Shown here piece after piece: positions 1 to 11,306 of a stretch of DNA of 64,000 bases. The notes below the pieces were generated by a model. The model was given only the letters and a program-made list of their open reading frames with translations, ran no database searches and was not told the DNA's origin. The DNA is taken from assembly GCF_029504395.1 (NCBI RefSeq), contig NZ_JAQFIF010000002.1, positions 62,001 to 126,000 of the forward strand. Reading direction: 5' to 3'. Position 1 is the first letter of the stretch, and each line of letters opens with the position of its first letter. Source of the stretch: Arthrobacter sp. ES3-54 (GTDB lineage Bacteria; Actinomycetota; Actinomycetes; Actinomycetales; Micrococcaceae). Both the position numbers and the translations under genes were made by a program.

Positions 1-2912
<2,912 letters not shown>

Positions 2913-2919
2913 GAATCTA

Positions 2920-2925
2920 ATGCTA
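2920..2925 (-). promoter_or_regulatory. -10 hexamer of uvrA (leaderless type)
   Basis: TAGCAT on the minus strand ends 7 nt before the GTG at 2912, with no Shine-Dalgarno between them, so the transcript probably begins at or next to the start codon. The LexA-type box lies directly upstream, where a repressor would block RNA polymerase. Confidence 0.55.
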
Positions 2926-2926
2926 A

Positions 2927-2942
2927 TCGAAAACTTCTTCGA
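2927..2942 (-). promoter_or_regulatory. LexA/SOS box upstream of uvrA
   Basis: The 16-mer TCGAAGAAGTTTTCGA (minus strand) has perfect 5-bp outer arms TCGAA...TTCGA. The known actinobacterial LexA site is TCGAAC-N4-GTTCGA; the outer arms match fully and the two inner positions deviate. It lies 15-30 bp before the uvrA start and touches the -10 hexamer, the expected position for SOS repression. Confidence 0.75.
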
Positions 2943-2979
2943 AAAACTATTCTGCGCGCCAGGGGCAGCGCCGGATGTG

Positions 2980-3372
2980 CTACTGGCGGTCGTAAGCGGC
3001 GGCCAGCAACTGCACAGCCTCGGCGAAACTCGCGCCCTGGGCTTTGGCAGCCGCGGCGAACTCGGCGGCGGCGGCGGACAGCGAGCTCCAGGCGGCATCG
3101 CGGGCACATACAACGGTGCCGTTCCGGCCCCGCGTCACCACGACGCCGGCGGCCTCGAGTTCCTTGTAGGCCCGCGCCACGGTGTGGGGTGCCACGCCCA
3201 GTTCGCCGGCGAGGCTCCGCACCGCCGGAAGCTTGGTGCCCGGTGCGAGGGTGCCGTTGTCGGCGCGTTCAATGACGTACAGCCGGAGCTGTTCGAAGAG
3301 GGGCACGGAGCTGGCCGGATTGGTCCGCCAGGCACCGGGGAAACGCTCCCCCGCGGTATCCGTGGGACTCAC
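2980..3372 (-). CDS. GntR-family transcriptional regulator (YtrA-like, short)
   Basis: 130-residue regulator. Residues ~20-90 form a GntR winged helix ([20 protein letters not shown], then [31 protein letters not shown]). The remaining ~40 residues are too short for a FadR, HutC or MocR effector domain, which fits the YtrA subgroup that usually controls ABC transporter genes. The GTG start overlaps the stop of the upstream ABC gene by 4 bp (GTGA), so it is translated from the exporter mRNA and likely autoregulates the operon. The ligand is unknown. A candidate operator is the inverted repeat at 7101-7163 in the operon promoter. Confidence 0.9.
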   Translation of the reverse strand: MSPTDTAGERFPGAWRTNPASSVPLFEQLRLYVIERADNGTLAPGTKLPAVRSLAGELGVAPHTVARAYKELEAAGVVVTRGRNGTVVCARDAAWSSLSAAAAEFAAAAKAQGASFAEAVQLLAAAYDRQ

Positions 3373-5327
3373 TGTTCCGCCTCCTGGACGGCCGGGACCT
3401 GTTCGCGACCGGCGAACTGCGCCTCGTACGAATCCTTGTAGAGCCCGCGCCTGGCCATCAGCTGCTGATGGGTCCCGTGTTCAACGATTCGTCCATGGTC
3501 CATGACGAGAATTAGATCAGCGTCCCGCACCGTGGACAAACGGTGCGCGATCACGAAGCTCGTGTGACCTTCCCGCAGCCGCTCCATCGCATGCCGGATC
3601 TGCACCTCGGTACGGCTGTCAACGGAACTCGTCGCCTCGTCGAGCACCAGGATGCTGCGCCCGGCGATCTGCGCCCGCGCGATCGAGACCAGCTGCCGCT
3701 GGCCCCGGCTTAGCGAGTCGCCGTCGTTGCCGAGCATCGTGGCGTAGCCCGCCGGAAGGGACCTGACGAACTGGTCCACGTGGCTGGCGCGCGCCGCCGA
3801 CACGATGTCGGCGTCGGTGGCACCGGGCCGGCCGTATTCGATGTTCTCCCGGATGCTGCCGGTAAACAGCCAGGCATCCTGCAGGACGGTGCCGAAGGCG
3901 CTGCGGAGCTCGTCCCGCGGGACGGTGGCGATGTCGGTCGAGTCCACCAGGATCCGCCCGGAGTCGAGTTCGTAGAAGCGCATCAGGAGGTTTACCACGG
4001 TGGTTTTGCCGGCTCCGGTGTGTCCAACGATTGCCACAGTCTGTCCCGGCTCCACTGTGAAGGAGAGGTCCTTCACCACGGGGGTGCCGGGGCTGTAACT
4101 GAAGCTGACGTGCTCGAACGTGACCCGGCCGGCCACCGCGCCCCAATTCGTTGGGACCTGGGACGTGCCCGGGGCACGGGATTTGCGCCCATTGGAGGAC
4201 TTGCGCGGGACGTGAAGTTTTCGCGGGGAGGCGGCGCGATGAAGCTTGCCGGCGCCGTTGGCCGCAACGGCCGGCACTGCACTGTCCGGCGGGATCTCCG
4301 GAGCATCAAGCAGCTCAAACACGCGCTCGGCCGAGGCCAGACAGGATTGCATGAGGTTCAGCATTCCGCCGATCTGGCCCACAGGCTGGCTGAAGAGGCG
4401 GGAGAACTGGACGAAAGCCTGGATACCGCCGATGGTCATCGCCCCCGCGGTCACTTGGAGCGCCCCCACAACGGCCACCGCAATGTAGTTGAGGTTGGCA
4501 ACAAACGTCAACAGTGGCTGCACGATGCCGGACAAGTATTGGGCGCGGGTGCTCGATCGCGTGAGCTTGTCATTGCACTCCCGGAAGCTCACCGCCGAGG
4601 CCTCCTGCCGGCCGAACGCCTTAACCACTTCGTGCCCGGTGAAGAACTCTTCGAGCTGGGCGTTCAGCGCCCCCGTGCTGCTCCACTGCTCCTTGAAGTG
4701 GGCCTGGGAGTGCCGGGCCACAAGCACGGTGATGGCCGTGGACACCGGTACCGACAGGACCGCGATCAGTGCCAGCAGGGGCGAGAGCCACAGCATCATG
4801 GCGAGTGCGGCGGAGAGCATGAGGATGGACATGATCAGCTGGTTCAGCAGCTGGTTGAGCGCCTGGGAGATATTGTCGACGTCGTTCGTGGCCCGGCTGA
4901 GCACGTCGCCGCGGCGCTGCTCCTCGAAATGGCTGGACGGCAGCAGGTGGAGTTTTTGTTCCACAGAGCCGCGGAGTCCGTAGCTGAGACGCTGCACCGC
5001 CGTGGCGGTCAGGCTGCCTTGGATCCAGCTGAACAGCGACGCCCCAACATACATGGCAGAGACCGCCAGGAGCCGCTCGGCCAAAGCTTGCTCGTCGAGG
5101 GAGCCGCCCAGGAAGCCCGCGACGACGACGTCGGTGGCGTCGCCCAGGACCTTCGGGGCCGCCACGTTGAGTGTCACGAACGCACAGGTGGCGGCGATAA
5201 CACCGGCCATCCGCCATCTCAGCGGCAGGAGCAGGCGCAGCAACCGGGCGGCGGTCTGCCACTTGATGCGTTCCGGGACGGCCGCCCCCGCAGTAGTCCC
5301 GGCGCGGTGTGCCCCCCCGCGGCTCAC
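3369..5327 (-). CDS. ABC exporter, catalytically canonical half (TMD-NBD)
   Basis: 652-residue half-transporter: membrane domain ~25-335, a basic low-complexity linker ~343-396, nucleotide-binding domain ~400-640. Walker A GHTGAGKT is at 435-442, Walker B LDEATSSVD at 562-570 with catalytic Glu564, and the H-loop His is 595. The signature is LSRGQ (539-543), not LSGGQ. Together with the neighbouring subunit (5324-7075), which has the reverse defects, this fits a heterodimeric exporter with one consensus and one degenerate ATP site. The start is the GTG at 5327, overlapping the upstream stop by 4 bp; the open frame runs further upstream but that part lacks family sequence. The substrate cannot be told from sequence; drugs or lipids are usual for this class (compare mycobacterial Rv1272c/Rv1273c). 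Confidence 0.93.
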   Translation of the reverse strand: MSRGGAHRAGTTAGAAVPERIKWQTAARLLRLLLPLRWRMAGVIAATCAFVTLNVAAPKVLGDATDVVVAGFLGGSLDEQALAERLLAVSAMYVGASLFSWIQGSLTATAVQRLSYGLRGSVEQKLHLLPSSHFEEQRRGDVLSRATNDVDNISQALNQLLNQLIMSILMLSAALAMMLWLSPLLALIAVLSVPVSTAITVLVARHSQAHFKEQWSSTGALNAQLEEFFTGHEVVKAFGRQEASAVSFRECNDKLTRSSTRAQYLSGIVQPLLTFVANLNYIAVAVVGALQVTAGAMTIGGIQAFVQFSRLFSQPVGQIGGMLNLMQSCLASAERVFELLDAPEIPPDSAVPAVAANGAGKLHRAASPRKLHVPRKSSNGRKSRAPGTSQVPTNWGAVAGRVTFEHVSFSYSPGTPVVKDLSFTVEPGQTVAIVGHTGAGKTTVVNLLMRFYELDSGRILVDSTDIATVPRDELRSAFGTVLQDAWLFTGSIRENIEYGRPGATDADIVSAARASHVDQFVRSLPAGYATMLGNDGDSLSRGQRQLVSIARAQIAGRSILVLDEATSSVDSRTEVQIRHAMERLREGHTSFVIAHRLSTVRDADLILVMDHGRIVEHGTHQQLMARRGLYKDSYEAQFAGREQVPAVQEAEQ

Positions 5328-7075
5328 GGGGTTTCCTCCAGGACCAGCTGGGAATCGGCAATTTCCTGGTAGCTGGGCGAAGACTCCATCAGTTCGCTGT
5401 GCGTCCCCTGCGCGACGACGCGGCCGTCCTCCAGAACGAGGATCAGCCCGGCGTCCACGATTGTTGACACCCGTTCGGCCACGATCAGCACGGTCGCCGA
5501 GCGCAACAGGGGCTCGATGGCCGCGCGGAGCCTGACGTCGGTCCCGTAGTCCAGGGCCGAGAAGCTGTCGTCGAACAGGTAGACGGGGGCCTTCTTCAGC
5601 AGTGCCCGCGCGATGCACAGGCGTTGCCGTTCGCCGCCGGAGAAGTTGGTGCCGCCCTGGCTCACGGGCGCTTCGAGTCCTAATGGCAGGGCGCGGACAA
5701 AATCGGCGGCCTGGGCGGCCTCGAGCGCCTGCCACAATTCGGGCTCGTCCGCGGCGGGCGAGCCGAGCCGGAGGTTATCCGCGACCGTGCCCGTGAAGAG
5801 ATAGGACTGCTGCGGGACCATGGCGATCAGGTCCCGCAGGACCTCCAGCGGCATGGCCCGCACGTTGCGCCCGCCGATGCTGATCCCGCCGGTGGTCGCG
5901 TCGAGGAAACGGGGAAGCAGGTTCAGGAGCGTCGTCTTGCCGCTGCCGGTCGCGCCGATGATCGCCGTCGTGGTCCCGGTCCTGGCGGTGAACGAGACGC
6001 CGTCCAGCACGGGCGCTTCGGCGCCGGGATAGGCGAAGGACACGTTCCGGAAACCGACAGTGCTGCCGGAGTGTGCTGTCTTGCCGGCAGGGGCGCTGCC
6101 GGCGGGGGTGGCCGGATCCGCGATGGCCGGTTCCGTGTCCAGCACCTCGCGGATCCGTTCGGCGCACGCCGCCGCCCGGGGGGCTGTCATGAAGACGTAC
6201 ATCGCCATCATGATGGCAATCAGGATCTGCAAGATGTAGGCGATGAACGCCGTCAGCGCCCCCAGCCGCATTTCGCCGGCGTCGATCCGGTGGCCGCCAA
6301 ACCACACCACGAACACGGAAGACAGGTTGACCACGAACATGATCATCGGCATCATGGCGGCGACCAGGAGGGCGGATTTCAGGTTGTTCCGGGTAAGGTC
6401 CTTGTTGGCTTCATCGAAGCGGCGGATTTCGTGGTCCTGCCGGACGAAGCCGCGGATGACGTTGGCGCCGATGATCTGCTCACGCAGCACCCGGCCGATC
6501 CGGTCAAGGAGCCCCTGGCCCTGCCGGTACAGGGGAATCAGGCGGCGCACGATTACTGTCATGATCACCGTGAGGACCGGGATCACCACCACCACGATCC
6601 AGGACAGCACAACGTCCTGGTGCACGGCCAGCACGATACCGCCGATGAAGATCGCTGGCGCAGCAATCAGCATGATGAAAACCAAGATGGCGAGGTTTTG
6701 GATCTGGGCGACGTCGTTGGTGGCCCGGGTGACGAGGCTGGGCGCACCGAAAGCGCTGACCTCTTGGGAGGAGAAGGACTGCACCTTCGCGAAAAGTTCC
6801 TGCCGCAGCTGGCCGCCGATCTCCATGGCGACGACGGCGCCCAAATATCCGGCCGCGATGGCCGTGATCACCTGAACGGCGGCGATTCCGGCCATCCAGC
6901 CGCCGAGATGGAGGATTTCGCCTTTGTCCCCGCCGATGATGCCGTCGTCGATGATCGCGGCGTTCAGGGTGGGCAGGAGGAGGTTGGCAGTGGCTTGGAC
7001 GAGCTGCAGCACAGCGATGGCCAGCACGCTTCCCTTGTGCGCGGACAGCAGCCGCGACATCAGGCCTATAAGCAC
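5324..7075 (-). CDS. ABC exporter, degenerate-site half (TMD-NBD)
   Basis: 583-residue half-transporter, first gene of the three-gene operon. The membrane domain (~15-300) has several clear hydrophobic segments; the NBD is ~335-575. Walker A GATGSGKT is at 374-381 and the signature FSGGE (478-482) is canonical. In Walker B (FDDSFSALD, 501-509) the catalytic Glu is Asp503, and the H-loop His is Glu534 (VAERVST). This is the classic degenerate-site subunit of LmrC/TM287-type heterodimers. The consensus ATP site would pair this subunit's signature with the partner's Walker motifs. The ATG at 7075 gives a family-length protein. It lies downstream of an inverted repeat that may be the GntR operator. 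Confidence 0.93.
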   Translation of the reverse strand: MLIGLMSRLLSAHKGSVLAIAVLQLVQATANLLLPTLNAAIIDDGIIGGDKGEILHLGGWMAGIAAVQVITAIAAGYLGAVVAMEIGGQLRQELFAKVQSFSSQEVSAFGAPSLVTRATNDVAQIQNLAILVFIMLIAAPAIFIGGIVLAVHQDVVLSWIVVVVIPVLTVIMTVIVRRLIPLYRQGQGLLDRIGRVLREQIIGANVIRGFVRQDHEIRRFDEANKDLTRNNLKSALLVAAMMPMIMFVVNLSSVFVVWFGGHRIDAGEMRLGALTAFIAYILQILIAIMMAMYVFMTAPRAAACAERIREVLDTEPAIADPATPAGSAPAGKTAHSGSTVGFRNVSFAYPGAEAPVLDGVSFTARTGTTTAIIGATGSGKTTLLNLLPRFLDATTGGISIGGRNVRAMPLEVLRDLIAMVPQQSYLFTGTVADNLRLGSPAADEPELWQALEAAQAADFVRALPLGLEAPVSQGGTNFSGGERQRLCIARALLKKAPVYLFDDSFSALDYGTDVRLRAAIEPLLRSATVLIVAERVSTIVDAGLILVLEDGRVVAQGTHSELMESSPSYQEIADSQLVLEETP

Positions 7076-7100
7076 CGAACCTCCATAACTAGTCCAGGGC

Positions 7101-7163
7101 CCGGAATGGAATCAGCCTAACGGCTGCCCCCATACCGCCACGTCATTGTAAGCCCCATTCCGG
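7101..7163. promoter_or_regulatory. Inverted repeat in the ABC-GntR operon promoter region
   Basis: CCGGAATGG at 7101-7109 is perfectly mirrored by CCATTCCGG at 7155-7163. Between the arms the minus strand carries a TACAAT hexamer that could be a -10. The pair sits 26-88 bp before the exporter start, a plausible target for the operon's own GntR protein. This is inference from position only. Confidence 0.35.
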
Positions 7164-7194
7164 AGTGCTTCGTGTCATCCGGCAGACACGCCGC

Positions 7195-7974
7195 TCACCC
7201 GGTTTTTTGCGCCACCGCGAACGTGCGCCGGAACGGGAAGACGGTCCCGTGCCGGCCCGCGGGATACGCCTCGTCCAGCTGCGCCGAATATTCGGCTTCG
7301 AACTCCCTGGCCTCGTCCTCGGGGAGGGCCGCGAGGACCGGCCGGAGTCCAGTGCCACGGACCCATTCCAAAACGGGGTGGGCGCCAGGGAGCAGCTGAA
7401 GGTAAGTTGTCTCCCAAGCGTCGGCGGCGCAACCGGCGTCGAGCATGATCTCCAGGTATTCCGCCGCCTCCCCCACCACGTCTTCGTGGCGCAGAACCCC
7501 GGCGAGCCGCCCCGCCCAGGCCGGGGACTCGGCCAGTTCCCGCATCAGGGTGTGGGACGGGGCGTTGAAGTTCCCCGGCACCTGGAGCGCGAACCAGGCG
7601 CCCGGCTTGAGGGCATCGAGCCATGCGGGCAACATCTTCCGGTGGCCGGGCACCCACTGCAAGGCGGCGTTGGTGACCACCACGTCCGTGTCTCCGGACG
7701 GCAGCCAGTGCGCGATGTCGGCCAGTTCGTAGGAGAGGTTGGCCGCCGCGGCGGCGTAATCCTTCGAGGTGGCAAGCATTTCCGGCGAAGAGTCCAGGCC
7801 CACCACCTGGGCGCCCGGCCACCGGTCCGCGAGCGTCGCGGTCAGGTTGCCGGGACCGCAGCCGAGGTCCACGACGTGCCGCGGGGCTTCGGCATGAATC
7901 CGCCCCGTCAGGTCAAAAAATGGCCTGTCACGGTAATCCCCGAACTGCACATATTTCTCGGGATCCCACTTCAT
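7195..7974 (-). CDS. tam: Trans-aconitate 2-methyltransferase-like SAM methyltransferase
   Basis: 259-residue class I SAM-dependent methyltransferase. Motif I VVDLGCGPGNLT is near residue 40, followed by acidic VVGLDSS and the motif IV region TDVVVTNAALQWVPGH, which with the N-terminal MKWDPEKYVQFGDYRDRPFFDL is characteristic of Tam. Tam methylates trans-aconitate, a toxic by-product of aconitase. I chose the ATG at 7974 because GGAGG lies 5 nt upstream; a start 7 codons earlier is possible. It stands alone, divergent from the helicase gene. Confidence 0.85.
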   Translation of the reverse strand: MKWDPEKYVQFGDYRDRPFFDLTGRIHAEAPRHVVDLGCGPGNLTATLADRWPGAQVVGLDSSPEMLATSKDYAAAAANLSYELADIAHWLPSGDTDVVVTNAALQWVPGHRKMLPAWLDALKPGAWFALQVPGNFNAPSHTLMRELAESPAWAGRLAGVLRHEDVVGEAAEYLEIMLDAGCAADAWETTYLQLLPGAHPVLEWVRGTGLRPVLAALPEDEAREFEAEYSAQLDEAYPAGRHGTVFPFRRTFAVAQKTG

Positions 7975-8117
7975 TGCGCCTCCAGTTCCGGGCAAAGTCG
8001 TCCTCCCTGAAGCCTAGCCCCGCCCCGTAGGCCAGCCAAGGAGGCGTACGGTCGCTGCGTGTGGCGCAGGCTCCCGCCGGTGCCGCGGGCACTACGCGGG
8101 CACTAAGCTGGAAAGCA

Positions 8118-10664
8118 ATGAAACTCGTTGATCAGCTCCCCGCCCCGGCCGCCCGAGTCCCCGGCAGGACGGCCCTGGACCCGGACGAGCTCTACACCCG
8201 GTTTGTCGAGTGGACCGAGACCCGCGGCCTTGCCCTCTACACCGCCCAGGACGAGGCCATCATGGAGCTGGCCGCCGGTTCCAACGTCATCCTGGCCACG
8301 CCGACCGGATCCGGAAAATCCCTCGTGGCCATCGCCGCGCATTTCCAGGCCATGGCCCGCGGGCAGCGCAGCTACTACACCGCCCCGATCAAGGCCCTCG
8401 TCTCGGAAAAGTTCTTTGCCCTCTGCGAGATCTTCGGTGCGGACAACGTCGGCATGATCACCGGCGACTCCGGCGTCAACCAGGACGCCCCGATCATTTG
8501 CTGCACCGCCGAAATCCTGGCCAACATCGCCCTGCGTGAAGGTGCGGCGGCCCAACTCGGGGCCGTCATCATGGACGAGTTCCACTTCTACTCGGACCCG
8601 CAGCGCGGCTGGGCCTGGCAGGTGCCGCTGCTGGAACTGCCCCAGGCGCAGTTCCTGCTGATGTCGGCGACCCTCGGCGATGTCAGCCGTTTCGAGGACG
8701 GCCTCCGCGACCTGACCGGCCGCGCGACCACCACGGTCAGTTCCGCAGAACGCCCCATTCCGCTGCACTACTACTACGAGCAGACCCCGGTCCACGAGAC
8801 CCTTGAGGAGCTGCTCGCCACCAAGCAGGTCCCGGTCTACGTGGTCCACTTCAGCCAGGTCGAAGCGATCGACCGGGCCCAGAACCTGATGAGCATCAAC
8901 GTCTGCACCCGCGAGGAAAAAGACAAGATTGCCGAGCTCATCGCCGGGTTCCGCTTTGCCGCGGGCTTCGGCAAGACCCTCAACCGGCTGGTCCGGCACG
9001 GCATCGGCGTCCACCACGCCGGCATGCTGCCGAAGTACCGCCGGCTGGTCGAACAGCTTGCCCAGGCCGGCCTGCTGAAGGTCATCTGCGGCACGGACAC
9101 CCTGGGGGTCGGCATCAACGTGCCCATCCGCACCGTGCTGCTCACGGCCCTGAGCAAGTACGACGGCGTCCGCACCCGGCTGCTGAACTCCCGCGAATTC
9201 CACCAGATCGCCGGCCGGGCCGGACGCGCCGGCTATGACACCGCCGGAACCGTGGTGGTCCAGGCCCCGGAGCACGTGACGGAGAACGTGAAGGCGATGG
9301 CCAAGGCCACGGCCAAGTTCGGCGACGACCAGAAGAAGCTGCGCCAGGTGGTCAAGAAGAAGCCGCCGGAAGGTTTCGTGTCCTGGGGCGAACCGACCTA
9401 CAAGCGGCTGGTCGAGTCTGTTCCGGATCCCCTCACGTCGAGTTTCACCGTGACGCACGCGATGCTCATGAACCTCATGGAACGCCCCGGCGACCCCTTC
9501 CAGGCAGCCCGCCGCCTGCTCACCGAAAACCACGAGACCCGTCCGGCCCAGCTGCGGCTCATGAAGAAAGCCCTGGGCATCTACCGTGAGCTGCTCGCTG
9601 CCGGCGTCGTGGAGCGAATCCCGCCGCAAGAGCAGGGGGCGGACGGACGGTCGGTCCGGCTCACGGTCCACCTGCAGGCCAACTTTGCCCTCAACCAGCC
9701 CCTATCCCCGTTCGCCCTCGCCGCGCTGGAGCTGCTGGACCCGGAGTCGCCGTCGTACGCCCTGGACGTTGTGTCCGTGATCGAGGCGACCCTGGAGAAG
9801 CCGCGCCAGATCCTGACCGCACAGCAGAAGAAGGCACGCGGCGAGGCCATCGCGGCGATGAAAGCCGACGGCATCGAGTACGACCAGCGGATGGCGATGC
9901 TCGAGGAGGTCACCTACCCGCAGCCGCTCGCGGAGATCCTCGGCGAGGCCTTCGATGTCTACCGCAAGGCCGCGCCCTGGGTCGGCGACTTCGAGCTCGC
10001 CCCCAAATCCGTGGTCCGGGACATGTACGAGCGCGCCATGAACTTCGGCGAATTCGTCCAGTTCTACGGCCTGGCCCGCTCGGAAGGGATCGTGCTGCGC
10101 TACCTCGCCGACGGTTTCAAGGCGCTCCGCCAGACCGTCCCGCAGGATGCCCTCCGGGAGGACCTCGAGGACCTCATCGCCTGGCTGGGCGAACTGGTCC
10201 GCCAGGTGGACTCCAGCCTGCTCGACGAATGGGAAGAACTGACGTCCGGCGCGGCGCCGACACCGCACGACGCTCCCCCGCCCCCGCCGCCGTCGCTGAC
10301 CTCCAACATCCGGGCCTTCCGGGTGATGGTGCGCAACGAGATGTTCCGGCGCGTGGAGCTGTTCGCCGATGAAGCCGCCACCACCTTGGGCGAGCTCGAC
10401 GCCGGTTCCGGTTGGGACGCGGAGCGCTGGGAGGATGTCCTGGATGACTACTTCGACGAACACAACGACATCGGCACCGGCCCGGACGCCCGCGGCCCCG
10501 GGCTGCTGATCATCACCGAGGAACCCGGCGTGTGGAAGGTCCGGCAAATCTTTGACGATCCGGCCCGGAACCACGACTGGGGCATCTCCGCCGAGGTGGA
10601 TTTGGCGGCCTCGGACGAGTCCGGGACCGCCGTCGTCCGCGTCACGGACGTTAACCGCCTCTAA
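8118..10664 (+). CDS. DEAD/DEAH-box (Ski2-like) helicase with C-terminal DUF3516
   Basis: 848-residue superfamily 2 helicase: motif I TPTGSGKS at ~61-68, motif II DEFH, motif III SATL, motif IV region HHAGMLPKYRRLVE and motif VI QIAGRAGRAGYD. The second half is the conserved actinobacterial DUF3516 extension, as in the mycobacterial protein Rv2917. It probably unwinds RNA or structured nucleic acid; the substrate is unknown. The ATG at 8118 begins the family-typical MKLVDQLP. A hexamer TAAGCT ends 8 nt before it, so the leader is very short. A Pro-rich stretch (~715-725) is a flexible linker. Confidence 0.9.
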   Translation: MKLVDQLPAPAARVPGRTALDPDELYTRFVEWTETRGLALYTAQDEAIMELAAGSNVILATPTGSGKSLVAIAAHFQAMARGQRSYYTAPIKALVSEKFFALCEIFGADNVGMITGDSGVNQDAPIICCTAEILANIALREGAAAQLGAVIMDEFHFYSDPQRGWAWQVPLLELPQAQFLLMSATLGDVSRFEDGLRDLTGRATTTVSSAERPIPLHYYYEQTPVHETLEELLATKQVPVYVVHFSQVEAIDRAQNLMSINVCTREEKDKIAELIAGFRFAAGFGKTLNRLVRHGIGVHHAGMLPKYRRLVEQLAQAGLLKVICGTDTLGVGINVPIRTVLLTALSKYDGVRTRLLNSREFHQIAGRAGRAGYDTAGTVVVQAPEHVTENVKAMAKATAKFGDDQKKLRQVVKKKPPEGFVSWGEPTYKRLVESVPDPLTSSFTVTHAMLMNLMERPGDPFQAARRLLTENHETRPAQLRLMKKALGIYRELLAAGVVERIPPQEQGADGRSVRLTVHLQANFALNQPLSPFALAALELLDPESPSYALDVVSVIEATLEKPRQILTAQQKKARGEAIAAMKADGIEYDQRMAMLEEVTYPQPLAEILGEAFDVYRKAAPWVGDFELAPKSVVRDMYERAMNFGEFVQFYGLARSEGIVLRYLADGFKALRQTVPQDALREDLEDLIAWLGELVRQVDSSLLDEWEELTSGAAPTPHDAPPPPPPSLTSNIRAFRVMVRNEMFRRVELFADEAATTLGELDAGSGWDAERWEDVLDDYFDEHNDIGTGPDARGPGLLIITEEPGVWKVRQIFDDPARNHDWGISAEVDLAASDESGTAVVRVTDVNRL

Positions 10665-10702
10665 CCGGCGGGCGCCGGCCCGGGGACGGTTCGCGCCGCG
10701 GG

Positions 10703-10708
10703 TAAACT
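10703..10708 (+). promoter_or_regulatory. -10 hexamer TAAACT, leaderless promoter of the GNAT gene
   Basis: TAAACT is followed by exactly 6 nt (CGAATA) and then the ATG at 10715, with no Shine-Dalgarno. The same TANNNT-N6 layout occurs before other genes here. Confidence 0.6.
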
Positions 10709-10714
10709 CGAATA

Positions 10715-11287
10715 ATGAGTGTAATCCGGCCTGCCGCGCCTCTTGACGTCCCTGCCATCTTGCAGATGATCCACGACCTCGCCCTCTACGAGAAGGAACC
10801 GGACGCCGTCCGGAACACCCCGGAACTGCTCACCGAGGCCCTCTTCGGCGAGAATCCGAGGGTCTTCGCCACCATGGCGGAGAACGCGGCCGGCGAGGTG
10901 CGGGGCTTCGCCCTCTGGTTCCTGAACTACTCCACGTGGGAAGGCGTCCACGGGATCTACCTGGAGGACCTCTACGTCAGGCCGGAGGCCCGCGGCGAGG
11001 GCCACGGCAAGGCACTCCTGCAGCACCTGGCCGCGACCGCCGTCGACCGCGGCTATGCGCGCGTCGAATGGAGTGTCCTGGACTGGAACGAGCCCTCCAT
11101 CCAGTTCTACAAGAAGCTTGGCGCCGCACCAATGGAGGAATGGTCCACGTTCCGCCTCGCCGGTGCGGCGCTGGCGGCTTTCGGCGGCGGCTGCCCAGTT
11201 TCCGGCCCAGTATCTGGCGCAGCAACGGGCGCAGACTCCCTCGCTGGTTCCCGCGCCGGTTCCCGCGAGGCGGCCACCCGTGGCTGA
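10715..11287 (+). CDS. GNAT N-acetyltransferase, diamine acetyltransferase-like
   Basis: 190-residue GNAT protein. Residues 1-155 carry the full fold: MSVIRPAAPLDVPAILQMI, the acetyl-CoA motif LYVRPEARGEGHGKALL, and WSVLDWNEPSIQFYKKLGA near the end, which closely follows the spermidine/spermine and thialysine acetyltransferase (SAT) pattern. The substrate is therefore likely a polyamine or small amine, but this is only by family. The last ~35 residues are a Gly/Ala/Ser-rich tail outside the domain. The 3' end overlaps or abuts the next gene (alternative GTG start at 11280), suggesting co-transcription. Confidence 0.85.
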   Translation: MSVIRPAAPLDVPAILQMIHDLALYEKEPDAVRNTPELLTEALFGENPRVFATMAENAAGEVRGFALWFLNYSTWEGVHGIYLEDLYVRPEARGEGHGKALLQHLAATAVDRGYARVEWSVLDWNEPSIQFYKKLGAAPMEEWSTFRLAGAALAAFGGGCPVSGPVSGAATGADSLAGSRAGSREAATRG

Positions 11288-11306
11288 TCTTCCGCTGACG
11301 GGGCTC

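Noticed and set aside
5328..5735. N-terminal extension of the second ABC subunit by 136 codons
   Set aside because: The extension is antisense-like to the first subunit's coding frame and lies wholly within it; the GTG at 5327 gives the normal 4-bp overlap and family length.
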